64,000 nucleotides of DNA from Kaistia hirudinis (lineage in GTDB: Bacteria; Pseudomonadota; Alphaproteobacteria; Rhizobiales; Kaistiaceae), in the NCBI RefSeq assembly GCF_014196455.1, contig NZ_JACIDS010000002.1:868001-932000 (forward strand), in the 5' to 3' direction. Below the pieces are notes generated by a model. The model did no database searches. It had not been told where the DNA came from and saw only the letters and a program-made list of their open reading frames with translations. A program made the translations under genes and the position numbers. Positions within the stretch are counted from its first letter, which is position 1; each line of letters opens with the position of its first letter. This document shows positions 48,230 to 57,530 of this stretch, one piece after another.

Positions 48230-48907
48230 ATGACCGATATCTTTCGTGAAGTCGAAGAAGACCTGCGCAAAGAGCAGGCCAAGAGGCTGTGGCGGCGCTT
48301 CGGACCCTATGTCGTTCTCCTCGCCATATTGATCGTGCTGGCGACTGCCGGATGGCGCGGTTGGCTCTATTGGCGTGGCCTGCAGGCGGCGGCGACGGGT
48401 GACCGCTTCGTCAACGCGCTCAACCTCGCGAATGACGGCAAGCACGACGACGCGATGAAGGCCCTGGCTGATCTTCAGGCGACGGGCACGGGCGGCTATC
48501 CGATCCTCGCGAAGATGCGTTCGGCGGCGGACCTTGCCACCGCCGGCAAGACGGACGAGGCGGTCAAGGCCTATGACGACCTTGCGGCGGCGCCGTCCAC
48601 CTCGCCGCTCTTGAAGACGCTGTCGCGCCTGCGTTCCGCGCTTCTGCTCTCCGACACCGCCGATCTCGCCGCCATGAAGACGCGCATCGGCGATCTCGCC
48701 GCGACGGGCGGGCCCTGGCGCAATGCGGCGCGCGAGATTCTCGGTCTCACCGCCTGGCGCACCGGCGATGTCGATGCGGCGCGCGGCTATTTCAACGATA
48801 TCGCCACCGACCCGACCGCGTCCGAGGCGGCGAAGAGCCGGGCTCAGCTGATGCAGGAGCTGATCCGCGGCAAGGCCGGCGATCCGCCGCCGGCGGCGAA
48901 GAGCTGA
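48230..48907 (+). CDS. YfgM-like membrane-anchored TPR protein
   Basis: A 225-residue protein: a short cytoplasmic N terminus (MTDIFREVEEDLRKEQAKRLW), one transmembrane helix (about 26-41), then helical repeats with TPR-like spacing (NDGKHDDAMKALADLQ, ATAGKTDEAVKAYDDLA, RTGDVDAARGYFNDIA). It matches the TPR_21/YfgM type, whose E. coli member assists secreted proteins at the SecYEG translocon. Its position just upstream of der (EngA) mirrors the order in many proteobacteria, where bamB often lies between. No bamB is present here. Confidence 0.8.
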   Translation: MTDIFREVEEDLRKEQAKRLWRRFGPYVVLLAILIVLATAGWRGWLYWRGLQAAATGDRFVNALNLANDGKHDDAMKALADLQATGTGGYPILAKMRSAADLATAGKTDEAVKAYDDLAAAPSTSPLLKTLSRLRSALLLSDTADLAAMKTRIGDLAATGGPWRNAAREILGLTAWRTGDVDAARGYFNDIATDPTASEAAKSRAQLMQELIRGKAGDPPPAAKS

Positions 48908-48950
48908 GGCGGAGCGCGGGCGCCACCTCCCTCCAGCGCGAGCCGAACCC

Positions 48951-48981
48951 AAAGCCCGGGATTGCCCGGGCTTTGATTTTT
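48951..48981 (+). terminator. Terminator after the TPR gene
   Basis: AAAGCCCGGG and CCCGGGCTTT form a 10-bp perfect stem with loop ATTG, followed by GATTTTT. It separates the TPR gene from der. Confidence 0.88.
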
Positions 48982-49058
48982 ATCGCCGGTCCGCGCATTG
49001 ATTTCCCAGGGCCGTTTTTTGGCCGAACAACCAACGCCCGACGGAGCCGGACGACATC

Positions 49059-50471
49059 ATGAGCTTTACCGCCGCGATCATCGGCCGCCCCAATGTCGGC
49101 AAGTCCACGCTGTTCAATCGCCTTGTCGGCTCGAAGATCGCGCTCGTCGACGACACGCCCGGCGTGACGCGTGACCGCCGGCCGGGCGAGGCGAAGATCG
49201 GCGACCTCTATTTCACGGTCATCGATACCGCCGGCCTCGAGGAGGCCGACCCGGCATCGCTGCAAGGCCGCATGCGCGCGCAGACCGAAGCCGCCATCGC
49301 CGAGGCGGATGTGTCGCTCTTCGTCATCGATGCACGCGTCGGCGTGACGCCGGTCGACGAGCATTTCGCGGAGCTGCTGCGCCGTGTCGGCAAGCCGGTC
49401 GTGCTGGTCGCCAACAAGGCCGAAGGCAAGGTCGGCGAGGCGGGCGTCCTGGAGGCCTATGGCCTCGGCTTCGGCGAGCCGGTCGCGATCTCCGCCGAGC
49501 ACGGCGAGGGCATGGCCGACCTCTTCGCGGCATTGCTGCCCTTCGAGCGTCCCGAGGAGGAAGAAGAGGCGGCCGAGGACGAGGAGTCCGACGAGATCAT
49601 CTTCGTCGAGGGCGAGGAAGAGATCGCCGAAGAGCCGATCGATCCGGCCAAGCCGATCAAGGTGGCCGTGGTCGGGCGCCCCAATGCCGGCAAGTCGACC
49701 TTGATCAATACGATGCTCGGCGAGGATCGCCTGCTGACGGGGCCGGAAGCTGGCATCACGCGCGATTCGATCTCGGTCGACTGGATCTGGCGCGACCGCC
49801 CGTTCAAGCTGTTCGATACGGCGGGCCTGCGCAAGAAGGCGCGCGTCGAGACCAAGCTCGAAAAGCTGTCGGTGGGCGACACGCTCCGCGCCGTCCGCTT
49901 CGCCGAAGTCGTCGTGCTCATGCTCGATGCCACCATGCCGTTCGAGAAGCAGGATCTGCAGATCGCCGATCTCGTCGCGCGCGAGGGCAGGGCGCTGGTC
50001 ATCGCGCTCAACAAGTGGGACCTGATCGAGGATCGCCAGAAGACGATGGCGGATCTCCGCGAGATGGCCGAACGGCTGCTGCCGCAGGTGCGCGGCGTGC
50101 CGCTGGTGCCGATCTCCGGCCTGACGGGTTCCGGTATCGACCGGTTGATGGGCGATCTGCTCAAGGTCTACGGCACATGGAACCGCCGCGTGCCGACCGC
50201 CGCGCTCAATCGCTGGCTGGCCGCGACGCTCGAGCATCATCCGCCGCCCGCCGTCTCCGGCCGCCGCGTCAAGCTGCGCTACATGACGCAGCCGAAATCG
50301 CGCCCGCCGACCTTCGTCGCCTTCTGCTCCCGCCCCGAGGCGCTGCCGGAAGCCTATACGCGCTATTTGCTGAACGGCCTCCGCGAATCGTTTGGCCTGA
50401 CGGCGGTTCCGCTGCGCCTGACCCTCCGGAAAGGCGAGAACCCCTTCGAGGGCAAGGCGAAGAAGCGGTAG
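49059..50471 (+). CDS. der: Ribosome biogenesis GTPase Der (EngA)
   Basis: The 470-residue essential GTPase acts in 50S subunit assembly. It has two tandem G domains, with P-loops GRPNVGKST (from residue 9) and GRPNAGKST (from 206), and a C-terminal KH-like domain ([12 protein letters not shown]...). An acidic linker of about 27 residues (166-192) joins the G domains, longer than in E. coli. Switch motifs DTPGVTRD and DTAGL are intact. It has its own leader after the terminator at 48951. Confidence 0.97.
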   Translation: MSFTAAIIGRPNVGKSTLFNRLVGSKIALVDDTPGVTRDRRPGEAKIGDLYFTVIDTAGLEEADPASLQGRMRAQTEAAIAEADVSLFVIDARVGVTPVDEHFAELLRRVGKPVVLVANKAEGKVGEAGVLEAYGLGFGEPVAISAEHGEGMADLFAALLPFERPEEEEEAAEDEESDEIIFVEGEEEIAEEPIDPAKPIKVAVVGRPNAGKSTLINTMLGEDRLLTGPEAGITRDSISVDWIWRDRPFKLFDTAGLRKKARVETKLEKLSVGDTLRAVRFAEVVVLMLDATMPFEKQDLQIADLVAREGRALVIALNKWDLIEDRQKTMADLREMAERLLPQVRGVPLVPISGLTGSGIDRLMGDLLKVYGTWNRRVPTAALNRWLAATLEHHPPPAVSGRRVKLRYMTQPKSRPPTFVAFCSRPEALPEAYTRYLLNGLRESFGLTAVPLRLTLRKGENPFEGKAKKR

Positions 50472-50476
50472 GGATT

Positions 50477-50493
50477 GATCCCAATATGGGATC
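50477..50493. promoter_or_regulatory. Palindromic operator candidate of higBA
   Basis: GATCCCA-ATA-TGGGATC is a 17-base perfect palindrome, 6 bases after der and 19 bases before higB. HigA proteins usually repress their operon through such sites. Confidence 0.55.
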
Positions 50494-50511
50494 GACCTAA
50501 GATCCGTCTTC

Positions 50512-50835
50512 ATGCGGATCATCGCGCGCCGTACGCTCAAGGAGTTCGTGGACGGATTGGCGGGGCACCGCGATCAGTCGGCGGTGAAGGCCGCGCTCGA
50601 TTCCTGGTTCCATGAAGTGAATCGCGCACATTGGCGAAACGCGGCCGACGTGAAGCGCAGCTATGCCTCGGCTTCGATCGTGTCGGCAGATCGCGTCGTC
50701 TTCAACGTCAAAGGCAACGACTATCGGCTCATCGTCGCCGCCGACTATGAGCGCGAGATCGTCTGGGTCAAATGGATCGGCACGCATCGCCTCTATGACG
50801 AGATCGACGCAAGGAGGATCGACTATGAAAGCTGA
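50512..50835 (+). CDS. higB: HigB-family toxin (mRNA interferase)
   Basis: A 107-residue protein that resembles the HigB toxin family of ribosome-dependent mRNA interferases. MRIIARRTLKEFVDG starts the fold, and SIVSADRVVFNVKGNDYRLIVAADYEREIVWVKWIGTHRLYDEIDA is the typical core and C terminus. The gene overlaps the antitoxin gene by 11 bases, in the toxin-first order that is characteristic of higBA. No target is known. Confidence 0.9.
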   Translation: MRIIARRTLKEFVDGLAGHRDQSAVKAALDSWFHEVNRAHWRNAADVKRSYASASIVSADRVVFNVKGNDYRLIVAADYEREIVWVKWIGTHRLYDEIDARRIDYES

Positions 50836-51205
50836 TATCCATCCGATCCGGAACGAGGCCGACTACGACGCAGCGATGCAGGAGATCGGCACGCTTTGGG
50901 GCGCCGCCGCTGGATCGCCGGAGGGGGACCGGCTCGACGTGCTCGCCACTCTGGTCGAAGCCTATGAGGCGCAAGCCATCCCGGTGGATCTACCGGATCC
51001 GGTCGACGCGATCCTCTTCCGCATGGAGCAGCAGGGACTGTCGCGCAAGGATCTCGAGCCATATATCGGCTCCCGCGCCCGTGTGGCCGAGATCTTGAAC
51101 CGTCGACGGGGACTTTCCATCGAAATGATCCGCCGGCTTCACGAGGGGCTCGGCATTCCGGCGGAAGTCCTGATCAGGCCTTCACGCCAGGAACAGGCGG
51201 CCTAG
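50825..51205 (+). CDS. higA: HigA-family antitoxin
   Basis: The 126-residue partner of HigB. The N-terminal half (IHPIRNEADYDAAMQEIGTLWG) is the toxin-binding part. The C-terminal half is an Xre-type helix-turn-helix (SRKDLEPYIGSRARVAEILNRRRGLSIEMIRRLHEGLGIP). It is expected to neutralise HigB and repress the operon, probably at the 17-base palindrome upstream. The ATG at 50825 lies inside the toxin gene. Confidence 0.9.
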   Translation: MKADIHPIRNEADYDAAMQEIGTLWGAAAGSPEGDRLDVLATLVEAYEAQAIPVDLPDPVDAILFRMEQQGLSRKDLEPYIGSRARVAEILNRRRGLSIEMIRRLHEGLGIPAEVLIRPSRQEQAA

Positions 51206-51224
51206 CAGCCCCTCGCGCCCTGTT

Positions 51225-51962
51225 TCAGTCCAGAAACCGCGTGACCGTGCCGGTCGGGAACGCGAAGCGCGTTCCGTTGTCGGCGAAATCGGGGGCGAGC
51301 ATGCGCACGATGTCCGGGGCGACGGCGCTCGGATGCGGGACTGTTGCCGCGTCCTCGCCGGGAGCCGCCTTGGCGCGCATCTGCGTGCGCATGCGGCCCG
51401 GATCGAGCAGATTGGCGCGCACGCGGGTCGTGGCGACCTCGGCCGCATAGGTGCGCACCAGCGCTTCGAGCGCCGCCTTGGAGGCGGAATAGGCGCCCCA
51501 GAAGGGACGGCAGCTCTCGGCGACGCTCGACGTCAGGAACAGCGCGCGGCCGGCGTCGGAACGCTGGAGCAGCGGATCGAGCGAGCGGATCAGGCGCCAG
51601 TTCGCCGTGACGTTCACGGTGAAGACATTGTCCCAATCCTTCGGATCGAGATGGCCGAGCGGCGTGATCAGGCCGAGCTGGCCGGCATTGCCGAGCAGCC
51701 CGTCGAGCTTGCCCCAGCGCTCATAGATCGAAAGACCCAGGCGGTCGATCGCATCGAGATCCTTGAGATCGAGCGGCACCAGCGTCGCGCTGCCGCCCTT
51801 GGCGCGGATCGCGTCGTCGAGCTCCTCGAGCGCCCCGACGGTCCGGGCGATCGCGACCACATGCGCGCCGGCCGCGCCGAGCGCGACTGCGGCATTCCAT
51901 CCGATCCCGCGCGAGGCGCCCGTGACGACATAGAGGCGGCCGGAAAGATCGGGTGAGGACAA
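51225..51962 (-). CDS. SDR family oxidoreductase
   Basis: The 245-residue NAD(P)-dependent enzyme has the Rossmann motif TGASRGIG (14-21), LGNAGQLG in place of NNAG, and the catalytic Ser-Tyr-Lys set Ser145/146, Tyr158 and Lys162 (YSASK). It lies downstream of purF in the same direction, with 49 bases between. No ATG is available between the two, and a TTG at 51962 preceded by CGGAAG is the best start. Substrate unknown; a YciK-type oxidoreductase is the nearest guess. Confidence 0.85.
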   Translation of the reverse strand: MSSPDLSGRLYVVTGASRGIGWNAAVALGAAGAHVVAIARTVGALEELDDAIRAKGGSATLVPLDLKDLDAIDRLGLSIYERWGKLDGLLGNAGQLGLITPLGHLDPKDWDNVFTVNVTANWRLIRSLDPLLQRSDAGRALFLTSSVAESCRPFWGAYSASKAALEALVRTYAAEVATTRVRANLLDPGRMRTQMRAKAAPGEDAATVPHPSAVAPDIVRMLAPDFADNGTRFAFPTGTVTRFLD

Positions 51963-52011
51963 GGCGGGCTTCCGTGATGAAAGGTGAGGCGGCGGCGGGG
52001 CGGCTTGGGTG

Positions 52012-53478
52012 TCAGCTCGCCTCGGCGAGCCGTGACAGGACCTGGACCTTGCCGCGCTCCTCGTGGTCGGTGAGGCGGGTCGGATACTCGCCGGTGAAGC
52101 AGGCGTCGCAGAACTGCGGTGCGCTGCCGTTCCGCTTCGCTTCGCCAACGGCGCGGTAGAGACCGTCGATCGACACGAAGGCGAGGCTGTCGGCGCGGAT
52201 ATAGTTCGCGATCTCGTCGACGCTCATCTGTGCCGCGATCAGCTTCGACTTTTCGGGCGTATCGACACCGTAGAAGCAGGAATCGGTGGTCGGCGGGCTG
52301 GCGATCCGCATATGGACCTCCGACGCGCCGGCATCCCGCACCATCTGCACGATCTTCATCGAGGTCGTGCCGCGCACGATCGAATCATCGACCAGCACGA
52401 CGCGCTTCCCCTTGAGCACCGCCGAATTCGCGTTGTGCTTGAGCTTGACGCCCATGTGGCGGATGGCGTCGGTCGGCTCGATGAAGGTGCGGCCGACATA
52501 GTGGTTGCGGATGATGCCGAGATCGAACGGAATGCCGGACGCCTCGGCATAACCGATCGCCGCCGGGACGCCGGAATCGGGCACCGGAACGATGATGTCC
52601 GCGTCGATGCCGCTCTCGCGGGCGAGCTCCGCGCCGATCTGCTTGCGCACCGCATAGACGCCGCGCCCGTCGACCGAGGAATCCGGGCGCGCGAAATAGA
52701 CATATTCGAAGATGCAGAAGCGTGAGCGGCTCTGCTCGAACGGGAAGATGCTCTCGATGCCCTTCTCGTTGATGATCAGCATCTCGCCCGGCTTCACGTC
52801 GCGCACGTAGCTCGCGCCGATGATGTCGAGCGCGCAGGTCTCCGAGGCTAGGATATAGGCGCTGTCGAGCCGGCCGAGCACGAGCGGGCGCACGCCGAGC
52901 GGATCGCGGCAACCGATCATCTTCTTCTCGGAGAGCGCGACGAGCGAATAGGCGCCCTCGATGCGCCGGATCGCATCGACGAAACGGTCTAGCAGGCGGC
53001 CGTGATTGCTGGTCGCGATCAGGTGGATGATCGTCTCGGTGTCGGAGGTCGACTGGAACAGCGAGCCGCGGCGCTGCAATTCGCGCTTCAGCGTGGCGGC
53101 GTTGGTCAGGTTGCCGTTGTGGGCGACCGCGAAGCCGCCGCCGACGAACTCGGCGAACATCGGCTGGATATTGCGCAGGCCCGCGCCGCCGGTCGTGGAA
53201 TAGCGATTATGGCCGATCGCGCGCGAGCCCGGCAGGCGGTCGATGACGGCCTTGCGCGTGAACGTGTCGCCGACCAGGCCGATATGACGCTCGATCGCGA
53301 ACTGGCGGCCGTCATAGGAGGCGATGCCCGCCGCCTCCTGGCCGCGATGCTGCAGCGCATGCAGCCCGAGCGCCGTCAACGCAGCCGCGTCGGGATGGTC
53401 GAACACGCCGAAAACGCCGCATTCCTCGTGGAAATGATCGTCGTCGGCCGCGACGGGCAGCATCGAGAAGTCGTCCAT
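52012..53478 (-). CDS. purF: Amidophosphoribosyltransferase
   Basis: A 488-residue enzyme that catalyses the first step of purine synthesis, making phosphoribosylamine from PRPP and glutamine. Cys20 in HEECGVFGVF is the N-terminal nucleophile after removal of a 19-residue propeptide. The PRPP loop is VVLVDDSIVRGTTS. Cysteines in SETCALDI, TTDSCFYGVD and QFCDACFTGEYP suit an Fe-S cluster, as in the Bacillus-type enzyme. ATG 53478 gives the normal propeptide. It follows cvpA by 37 bases, a widely conserved pair. Confidence 0.97.
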   Translation of the reverse strand: MDDFSMLPVAADDDHFHEECGVFGVFDHPDAAALTALGLHALQHRGQEAAGIASYDGRQFAIERHIGLVGDTFTRKAVIDRLPGSRAIGHNRYSTTGGAGLRNIQPMFAEFVGGGFAVAHNGNLTNAATLKRELQRRGSLFQSTSDTETIIHLIATSNHGRLLDRFVDAIRRIEGAYSLVALSEKKMIGCRDPLGVRPLVLGRLDSAYILASETCALDIIGASYVRDVKPGEMLIINEKGIESIFPFEQSRSRFCIFEYVYFARPDSSVDGRGVYAVRKQIGAELARESGIDADIIVPVPDSGVPAAIGYAEASGIPFDLGIIRNHYVGRTFIEPTDAIRHMGVKLKHNANSAVLKGKRVVLVDDSIVRGTTSMKIVQMVRDAGASEVHMRIASPPTTDSCFYGVDTPEKSKLIAAQMSVDEIANYIRADSLAFVSIDGLYRAVGEAKRNGSAPQFCDACFTGEYPTRLTDHEERGKVQVLSRLAEAS

Positions 53479-53515
53479 TGTCGTCCTCGGCGGAGACGCC
53501 ACACCGGCGGTCGTC

Positions 53516-54235
53516 TCAGGGGTTGGGCTGGCTCCCGTTCGTTCCCTCTTGCGGCGCATTGTCCGGGTCTTCGGCCGGCGCGTCGCCATTGTCGATCAGA
53601 GCATCCAGGCCCTTGCGTTCGGTGCCGCCATAGTTCGGCGCCTGCGGCCCGTTGGCGGCAGGAGCAGGCGCGGAGGTCGCCGCGTCCGGCGTGTCCGCCG
53701 GAGGCGTCGCATCCTCGGTACCGCCGCCGCCATGCAGCCGGTCCTGGATCGTCTTTTCGATGTCCTCGGGCAAGGCGGCAACGAGCCGATCGCCGAGACG
53801 CTTCAATATAGGGGCGCTTTGCGCGTTCGCCACCCATGCCGGCTGGTGATCCGAGAGGATCCAGGACAGAAACGCGAACGCGATGACGACGATGAGGATG
53901 CCGCGCGCCAGGCCGAACACGAAGCCGAGCGTGCGGTCGAGCAGGCCGATGCGGCTGTCGATGACGAAATCGGAGATCTTCATCGCGATGAAGCTCGCGA
54001 TGAGCAGAGTCACGAAGAAAACGCCGGCCGCGGCGGCGACAACGGCGATGTTCTTGTTCGAGATATAGGGCTCCACATAGGGGAGCAACGGCTTGTAGAA
54101 ATAATAGGCGGCCGCGGCGGCGACGACCCAGGAGGCGACGGACAGCACCTCGCGCACGAAACCGCGCACCATGGCGAGCATCGCCGACAGGAGCACGACG
54201 ACCAGTACGACGCCATCGAGGATGGTGACCGACAT
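53516..54235 (-). CDS. cvpA: CvpA family membrane protein
   Basis: The 239-residue protein has four transmembrane helices in the first 165 residues (starting VTILDGVVLVVVLLSAMLAMVRGFVREVLS, the family signature) and a Pro/Ala/Gly-rich soluble tail of about 55 residues. CvpA proteins are required for colicin V production in E. coli and for envelope stress tolerance. Their molecular role is not settled. It lies between radA and purF in the leftward run. Confidence 0.93.
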   Translation of the reverse strand: MSVTILDGVVLVVVLLSAMLAMVRGFVREVLSVASWVVAAAAAYYFYKPLLPYVEPYISNKNIAVVAAAAGVFFVTLLIASFIAMKISDFVIDSRIGLLDRTLGFVFGLARGILIVVIAFAFLSWILSDHQPAWVANAQSAPILKRLGDRLVAALPEDIEKTIQDRLHGGGGTEDATPPADTPDAATSAPAPAANGPQAPNYGGTERKGLDALIDNGDAPAEDPDNAPQEGTNGSQPNP

Positions 54236-54293
54236 GTTCTCCTGCGACCCCCGCCATCCACCGGGCGAACCCGGCGATCCAATCCACGCCGCG

Positions 54294-55742
54294 TCAGGAA
54301 CGCACGGCTTCGTCCGTCTCGGTCCGGCGCTGCCGCGATGCCACGGCTTCCGTGCGACCACCCTTCGGTCCCGATGCGGCGATCGCCGCGACGAGACCGG
54401 CGAGCTGATCGAGCCCGGTCATGCCGGATCCGAAGCCGGCTTCCCGGTCCATCGAAGCCGCCGGCAGCATCGCGCGTCCGAAACCCAGCTTCTGGGCCTC
54501 CTTGAGCCGCTGCACGGCATGCACGACGGGCCGCACGGCGCCCGACAGGCTGACTTCGCCGAAATAGACGCAATCCGGCGGCAGAGCAATACCGGCGAGC
54601 GATGAGACGAGCGCCGCGGCCACGGCGAGATCGGCCGCGGGCTCCACGATCTTCAGCCCTCCGGCGACCGCGAGGTAGATGTCGTTATTGCCGAGCTTCA
54701 CGCCGCAATGGGATTCGAGCACGGCAAGGACCATGGCGAGGCGCCCGCCATCCCAGCCGACCACGGCCCGGCGCGGCGTTCCGAGCGGGGAGGGCGCGAC
54801 GAGCGCCTGGATCTCGACCAGCACCGGCCGCGTGCCCTCCATGCCGGCGAAGACGGCAGCGCCGGGCGAGGCCGCGTTGCGCTCGCCGAGGAAAAGCTCC
54901 GACGGGTTCGGGACTTCGCGCAGGCCCGATCCCGTCATTTCGAACACGCCGATCTCGTCCGTCGCGCCGAAGCGGTTCTTCACGGCGCGCAGGATGCGGA
55001 AATGATGGCCGCCTTCGCCTTCGAAATAGAGGACGGCGTCGACCATGTGCTCGACCACGCGCGGGCCGGCGATCTGGCCGTCCTTCGTCACATGGCCGAC
55101 GAGAATGACCGTCGCGCCGGACTGCTTGGCGTAGCGGATCATCGCCTGGGCGGCCGCGCGCACCTGCGTCACCGTGCCCGGCGCCGAATCGACCGTGGCC
55201 GTCCACAGCGTCTGGATCGAATCGAGGATCACGAGCGCCGGCGGCGGGCCTGCCTCCAGCGTCGCGAGGATGTCCTCGACGCTGGTCTCGGCCGCGAGCG
55301 CCACCGGCGCATTGGCGACGCCCATCCGCGTCGCGCGAAGGCGCACCTGCGCGATCGCCTCTTCGCCGGAGATATAGACGACGCGCTTGCCAAGGCGGGC
55401 CAACGCCGCGGAGGCTTGCAGCAGCAGCGTCGACTTGCCGATGCCCGGATCGCCGCCGACGAGCAGGGCCGAACCCCGCACGAAGCCGCCGCCGGTGACG
55501 CGGTCGAGCTCCGCGATGCCGGATGCAATGCGCGGCGCCTCGCCGCTTTCGCCGGAGAGCGCCTGCAGCTCGACCACGCGGCCCTTACCGAAGCCGCGGC
55601 CGGGACCGCCGCCGATGCCGCCGGAGACGTTCTCCTCGACAATGGTGTTCCATTCGCCGCAGGCCTCGCAGCGGCCCTGCCAGCGCGCGCTGACGGCGCC
55701 GCAATTCTGGCAGATGAACTGGCTCTTCGGTGCCTTCGCCAC
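54294..55742 (-). CDS. radA: DNA repair protein RadA
   Basis: The 482-residue RecA-like ATPase promotes branch migration during recombination. The N-terminal zinc finger uses Cys11, Cys14, Cys25 and Cys28. Walker A is GGDPGIGKST (96-105), the RadA-specific motif is VKNRFG, and a C-terminal Lon-like domain follows (SLSGAVRPVVHAVQR). The 25-residue tail is variable. It begins one base after the alr stop, so alr and radA are cotranscribed. Confidence 0.97.
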   Translation of the reverse strand: MAKAPKSQFICQNCGAVSARWQGRCEACGEWNTIVEENVSGGIGGGPGRGFGKGRVVELQALSGESGEAPRIASGIAELDRVTGGGFVRGSALLVGGDPGIGKSTLLLQASAALARLGKRVVYISGEEAIAQVRLRATRMGVANAPVALAAETSVEDILATLEAGPPPALVILDSIQTLWTATVDSAPGTVTQVRAAAQAMIRYAKQSGATVILVGHVTKDGQIAGPRVVEHMVDAVLYFEGEGGHHFRILRAVKNRFGATDEIGVFEMTGSGLREVPNPSELFLGERNAASPGAAVFAGMEGTRPVLVEIQALVAPSPLGTPRRAVVGWDGGRLAMVLAVLESHCGVKLGNNDIYLAVAGGLKIVEPAADLAVAAALVSSLAGIALPPDCVYFGEVSLSGAVRPVVHAVQRLKEAQKLGFGRAMLPAASMDREAGFGSGMTGLDQLAGLVAAIAASGPKGGRTEAVASRQRRTETDEAVRS

Positions 55743-55743
55743 G

Positions 55744-56916
55744 TCAAACGCCTCCGGTGTAGCGGCGCTGATAGCGCCCGCCGAGGCTGGTCAGCAATTC
55801 GTAGCCGATGGTTCCGGCGAAGCCGGCGACCTCGTCGACGGCGATGTTGGGGCCAAACAGTTCCGTCCAGTCGCCGCGCCGGGCGGCTGGAATGTCGGTC
55901 ACGTCGATCGCCATGAGATCCATCGAAATCCGGCCGAGCAGCGGCGCGCGCTGTCCGTGCAGGAAGACGCTCGCTCCCGACCGCGCGTCGGTCGAGCTTG
56001 ACGCGCGCGGATAGCCATCGGCATAGCCGACGCAGAGGATGGCGACGCGGCTCGGGCGCTTCACCGTCTCGGCGGCGCCATAGCCGATCGGCTCGCCGGC
56101 CGCAACGTCGCGCACCTGCAGGACCTGCGCCTCCACGGTCGCCACCACATCCAGCGGGGCCACGCCTTCGCGAAAGACGCCGCCATAGAGCGCGATGCCG
56201 GGGCGCACCAGGTCGAAGCGGTAGTCGGGACCGGAATGGATGCCGGCCGAATTGGCGAGCGAGGCAGGCAGGCCAGGGAACAGGCCCGCCGCGGCGCGAA
56301 AGCGCTCCAGCTGGAGCTGGTTCAGCGCATGGGCCGGCGTATCGGCGCAGGCGAGATGGCTGATGACCAGCGCGAGCCCCTGCTGCTGCCAGTCGGCGGA
56401 CGCGACGCTCTGCGCCTCGTCCGCCGTCAGGCCGAGCCGGTTCATGCCCGTGTCGATGTGCAGCGCGGCCTCGCCCTGTCCGCCGTCAGCCCGCCAGGCC
56501 GACCATTCGCGCCATTCTTCCAGCGATCCAATGACTGGTCGCAATCCAGCGGCCGCGAGCGCATTCGCATTGCCGGCCGTGAGGCCGTTCAGCACATAGA
56601 TCGTCGCCCGCGGCAGCACGCGCCTGAGGCGCACGCCTTCGGATGGCACCGCGACGAAGAAGGTCCGGCAGCCGGCGCGGTCGAGCGCGGCGCCGGCTGC
56701 CTCGAGGCCGATGCCATAACCATCGCCCTTGACGGCCGCAGCCGTCTCGGCCGGGCCGGCGAGGCGCGCCAGGCGGCGCCAATTGCCGGCAAGCGCGCCG
56801 AGATCGATGGTAAGGCGGCTGGCATCGCCGGGACCGGCGGTGTCGGTGTCGGCGATGGGGTTCGTGAACTTCTGATGCGGCGCGGCCATGGCTGCGAGAC
56901 TAACCGATTCCTGCAT
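55744..56916 (-). CDS. alr: Alanine racemase
   Basis: The 390-residue PLP enzyme makes D-alanine for peptidoglycan. The cofactor lysine is in AAVKGDGYGIG (Lys63 from this start). This is an unusual form of the KADAYGHG motif, but the lysine and tyrosine are kept. HIDTGMNRLGL, ANSAGI and CVGYADGYPR, with the catalytic tyrosine, follow. The frame opens at TTG 56934. ATG 56916 and ATG 56889 are both possible, and I prefer 56916 weakly. It heads the alr-radA-cvpA-purF-SDR run. Confidence 0.93.
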   Translation of the reverse strand: MQESVSLAAMAAPHQKFTNPIADTDTAGPGDASRLTIDLGALAGNWRRLARLAGPAETAAAVKGDGYGIGLEAAGAALDRAGCRTFFVAVPSEGVRLRRVLPRATIYVLNGLTAGNANALAAAGLRPVIGSLEEWREWSAWRADGGQGEAALHIDTGMNRLGLTADEAQSVASADWQQQGLALVISHLACADTPAHALNQLQLERFRAAAGLFPGLPASLANSAGIHSGPDYRFDLVRPGIALYGGVFREGVAPLDVVATVEAQVLQVRDVAAGEPIGYGAAETVKRPSRVAILCVGYADGYPRASSSTDARSGASVFLHGQRAPLLGRISMDLMAIDVTDIPAARRGDWTELFGPNIAVDEVAGFAGTIGYELLTSLGGRYQRRYTGGV

Positions 56917-57008
56917 GACAATGCTCGTGATCAACGGTAGCTCTTCGCATGGAAGAAGGGCGATTGCGGGGCACCGCGGCCCGGATGTCTCCTACAGGGA
57001 ACCCGCTG

Positions 57009-57407
57009 ATGGCCGGAAGCCGCCTCGCCCATGTGACGTTCCTGGTCGATGACTACGACCGGGCGATCGCGTTCTTTACCACCGTGCTCGATTTCGAGCT
57101 GGTGACGGACACGCCGCTCGGGCCGGGCAAGCGCTGGGTGCTGGTGGCGCCGAAGGGGCAGGGCGGCGCGGCGCTGCTTCTCGCCAAGGCGGAAGGCGCC
57201 GAGCAGATGGCGCGGATCGGCGACCAGACCGGCGGGCGCGTCGGCTTCTTCCTGGAGACGGACGATTTCGCCCGGGACTACGCGGCCTTCAGCGCACGGG
57301 GGCTCGTATTCCGCGAGACGCCGCGGCATGAATCCTACGCGACCGTCGCCGTGTTCGAGGATCTCTACGGCAATCTCTGGGATCTGCTGCAGCCGACGGA
57401 ATCCTGA
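57009..57407 (+). CDS. VOC family protein (glyoxalase/dioxygenase fold)
   Basis: The 132-residue protein has the paired beta-alpha-beta-beta-beta units of the vicinal-oxygen-chelate fold: LAHVTFLVDDYDRAIAFFTTVLDFEL, then GGRVGFFLETDDFARDYAAFSARGL. The C terminus is VFEDLYGNLWDLLQP. The metal-ligand positions His8 and the glutamate regions are partly recognisable. Substrate is unknown. The ATG at 57009 has AGGGAA upstream. It diverges from alr and is followed by an ATP-grasp gene 123 bases later. Confidence 0.85.
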   Translation: MAGSRLAHVTFLVDDYDRAIAFFTTVLDFELVTDTPLGPGKRWVLVAPKGQGGAALLLAKAEGAEQMARIGDQTGGRVGFFLETDDFARDYAAFSARGLVFRETPRHESYATVAVFEDLYGNLWDLLQPTES

Positions 57408-57530
57408 GCCGCAGGCGCCATCGGCGGGAACCAAGCGCCGATCAATCTTCTTGAACTTTCTTCGGATGATGCCGACGGGGACGCGAAAGGGCGCGTCGCC
57501 AAGGTTGCATGAATTGGCCGTGGGGGGCTG

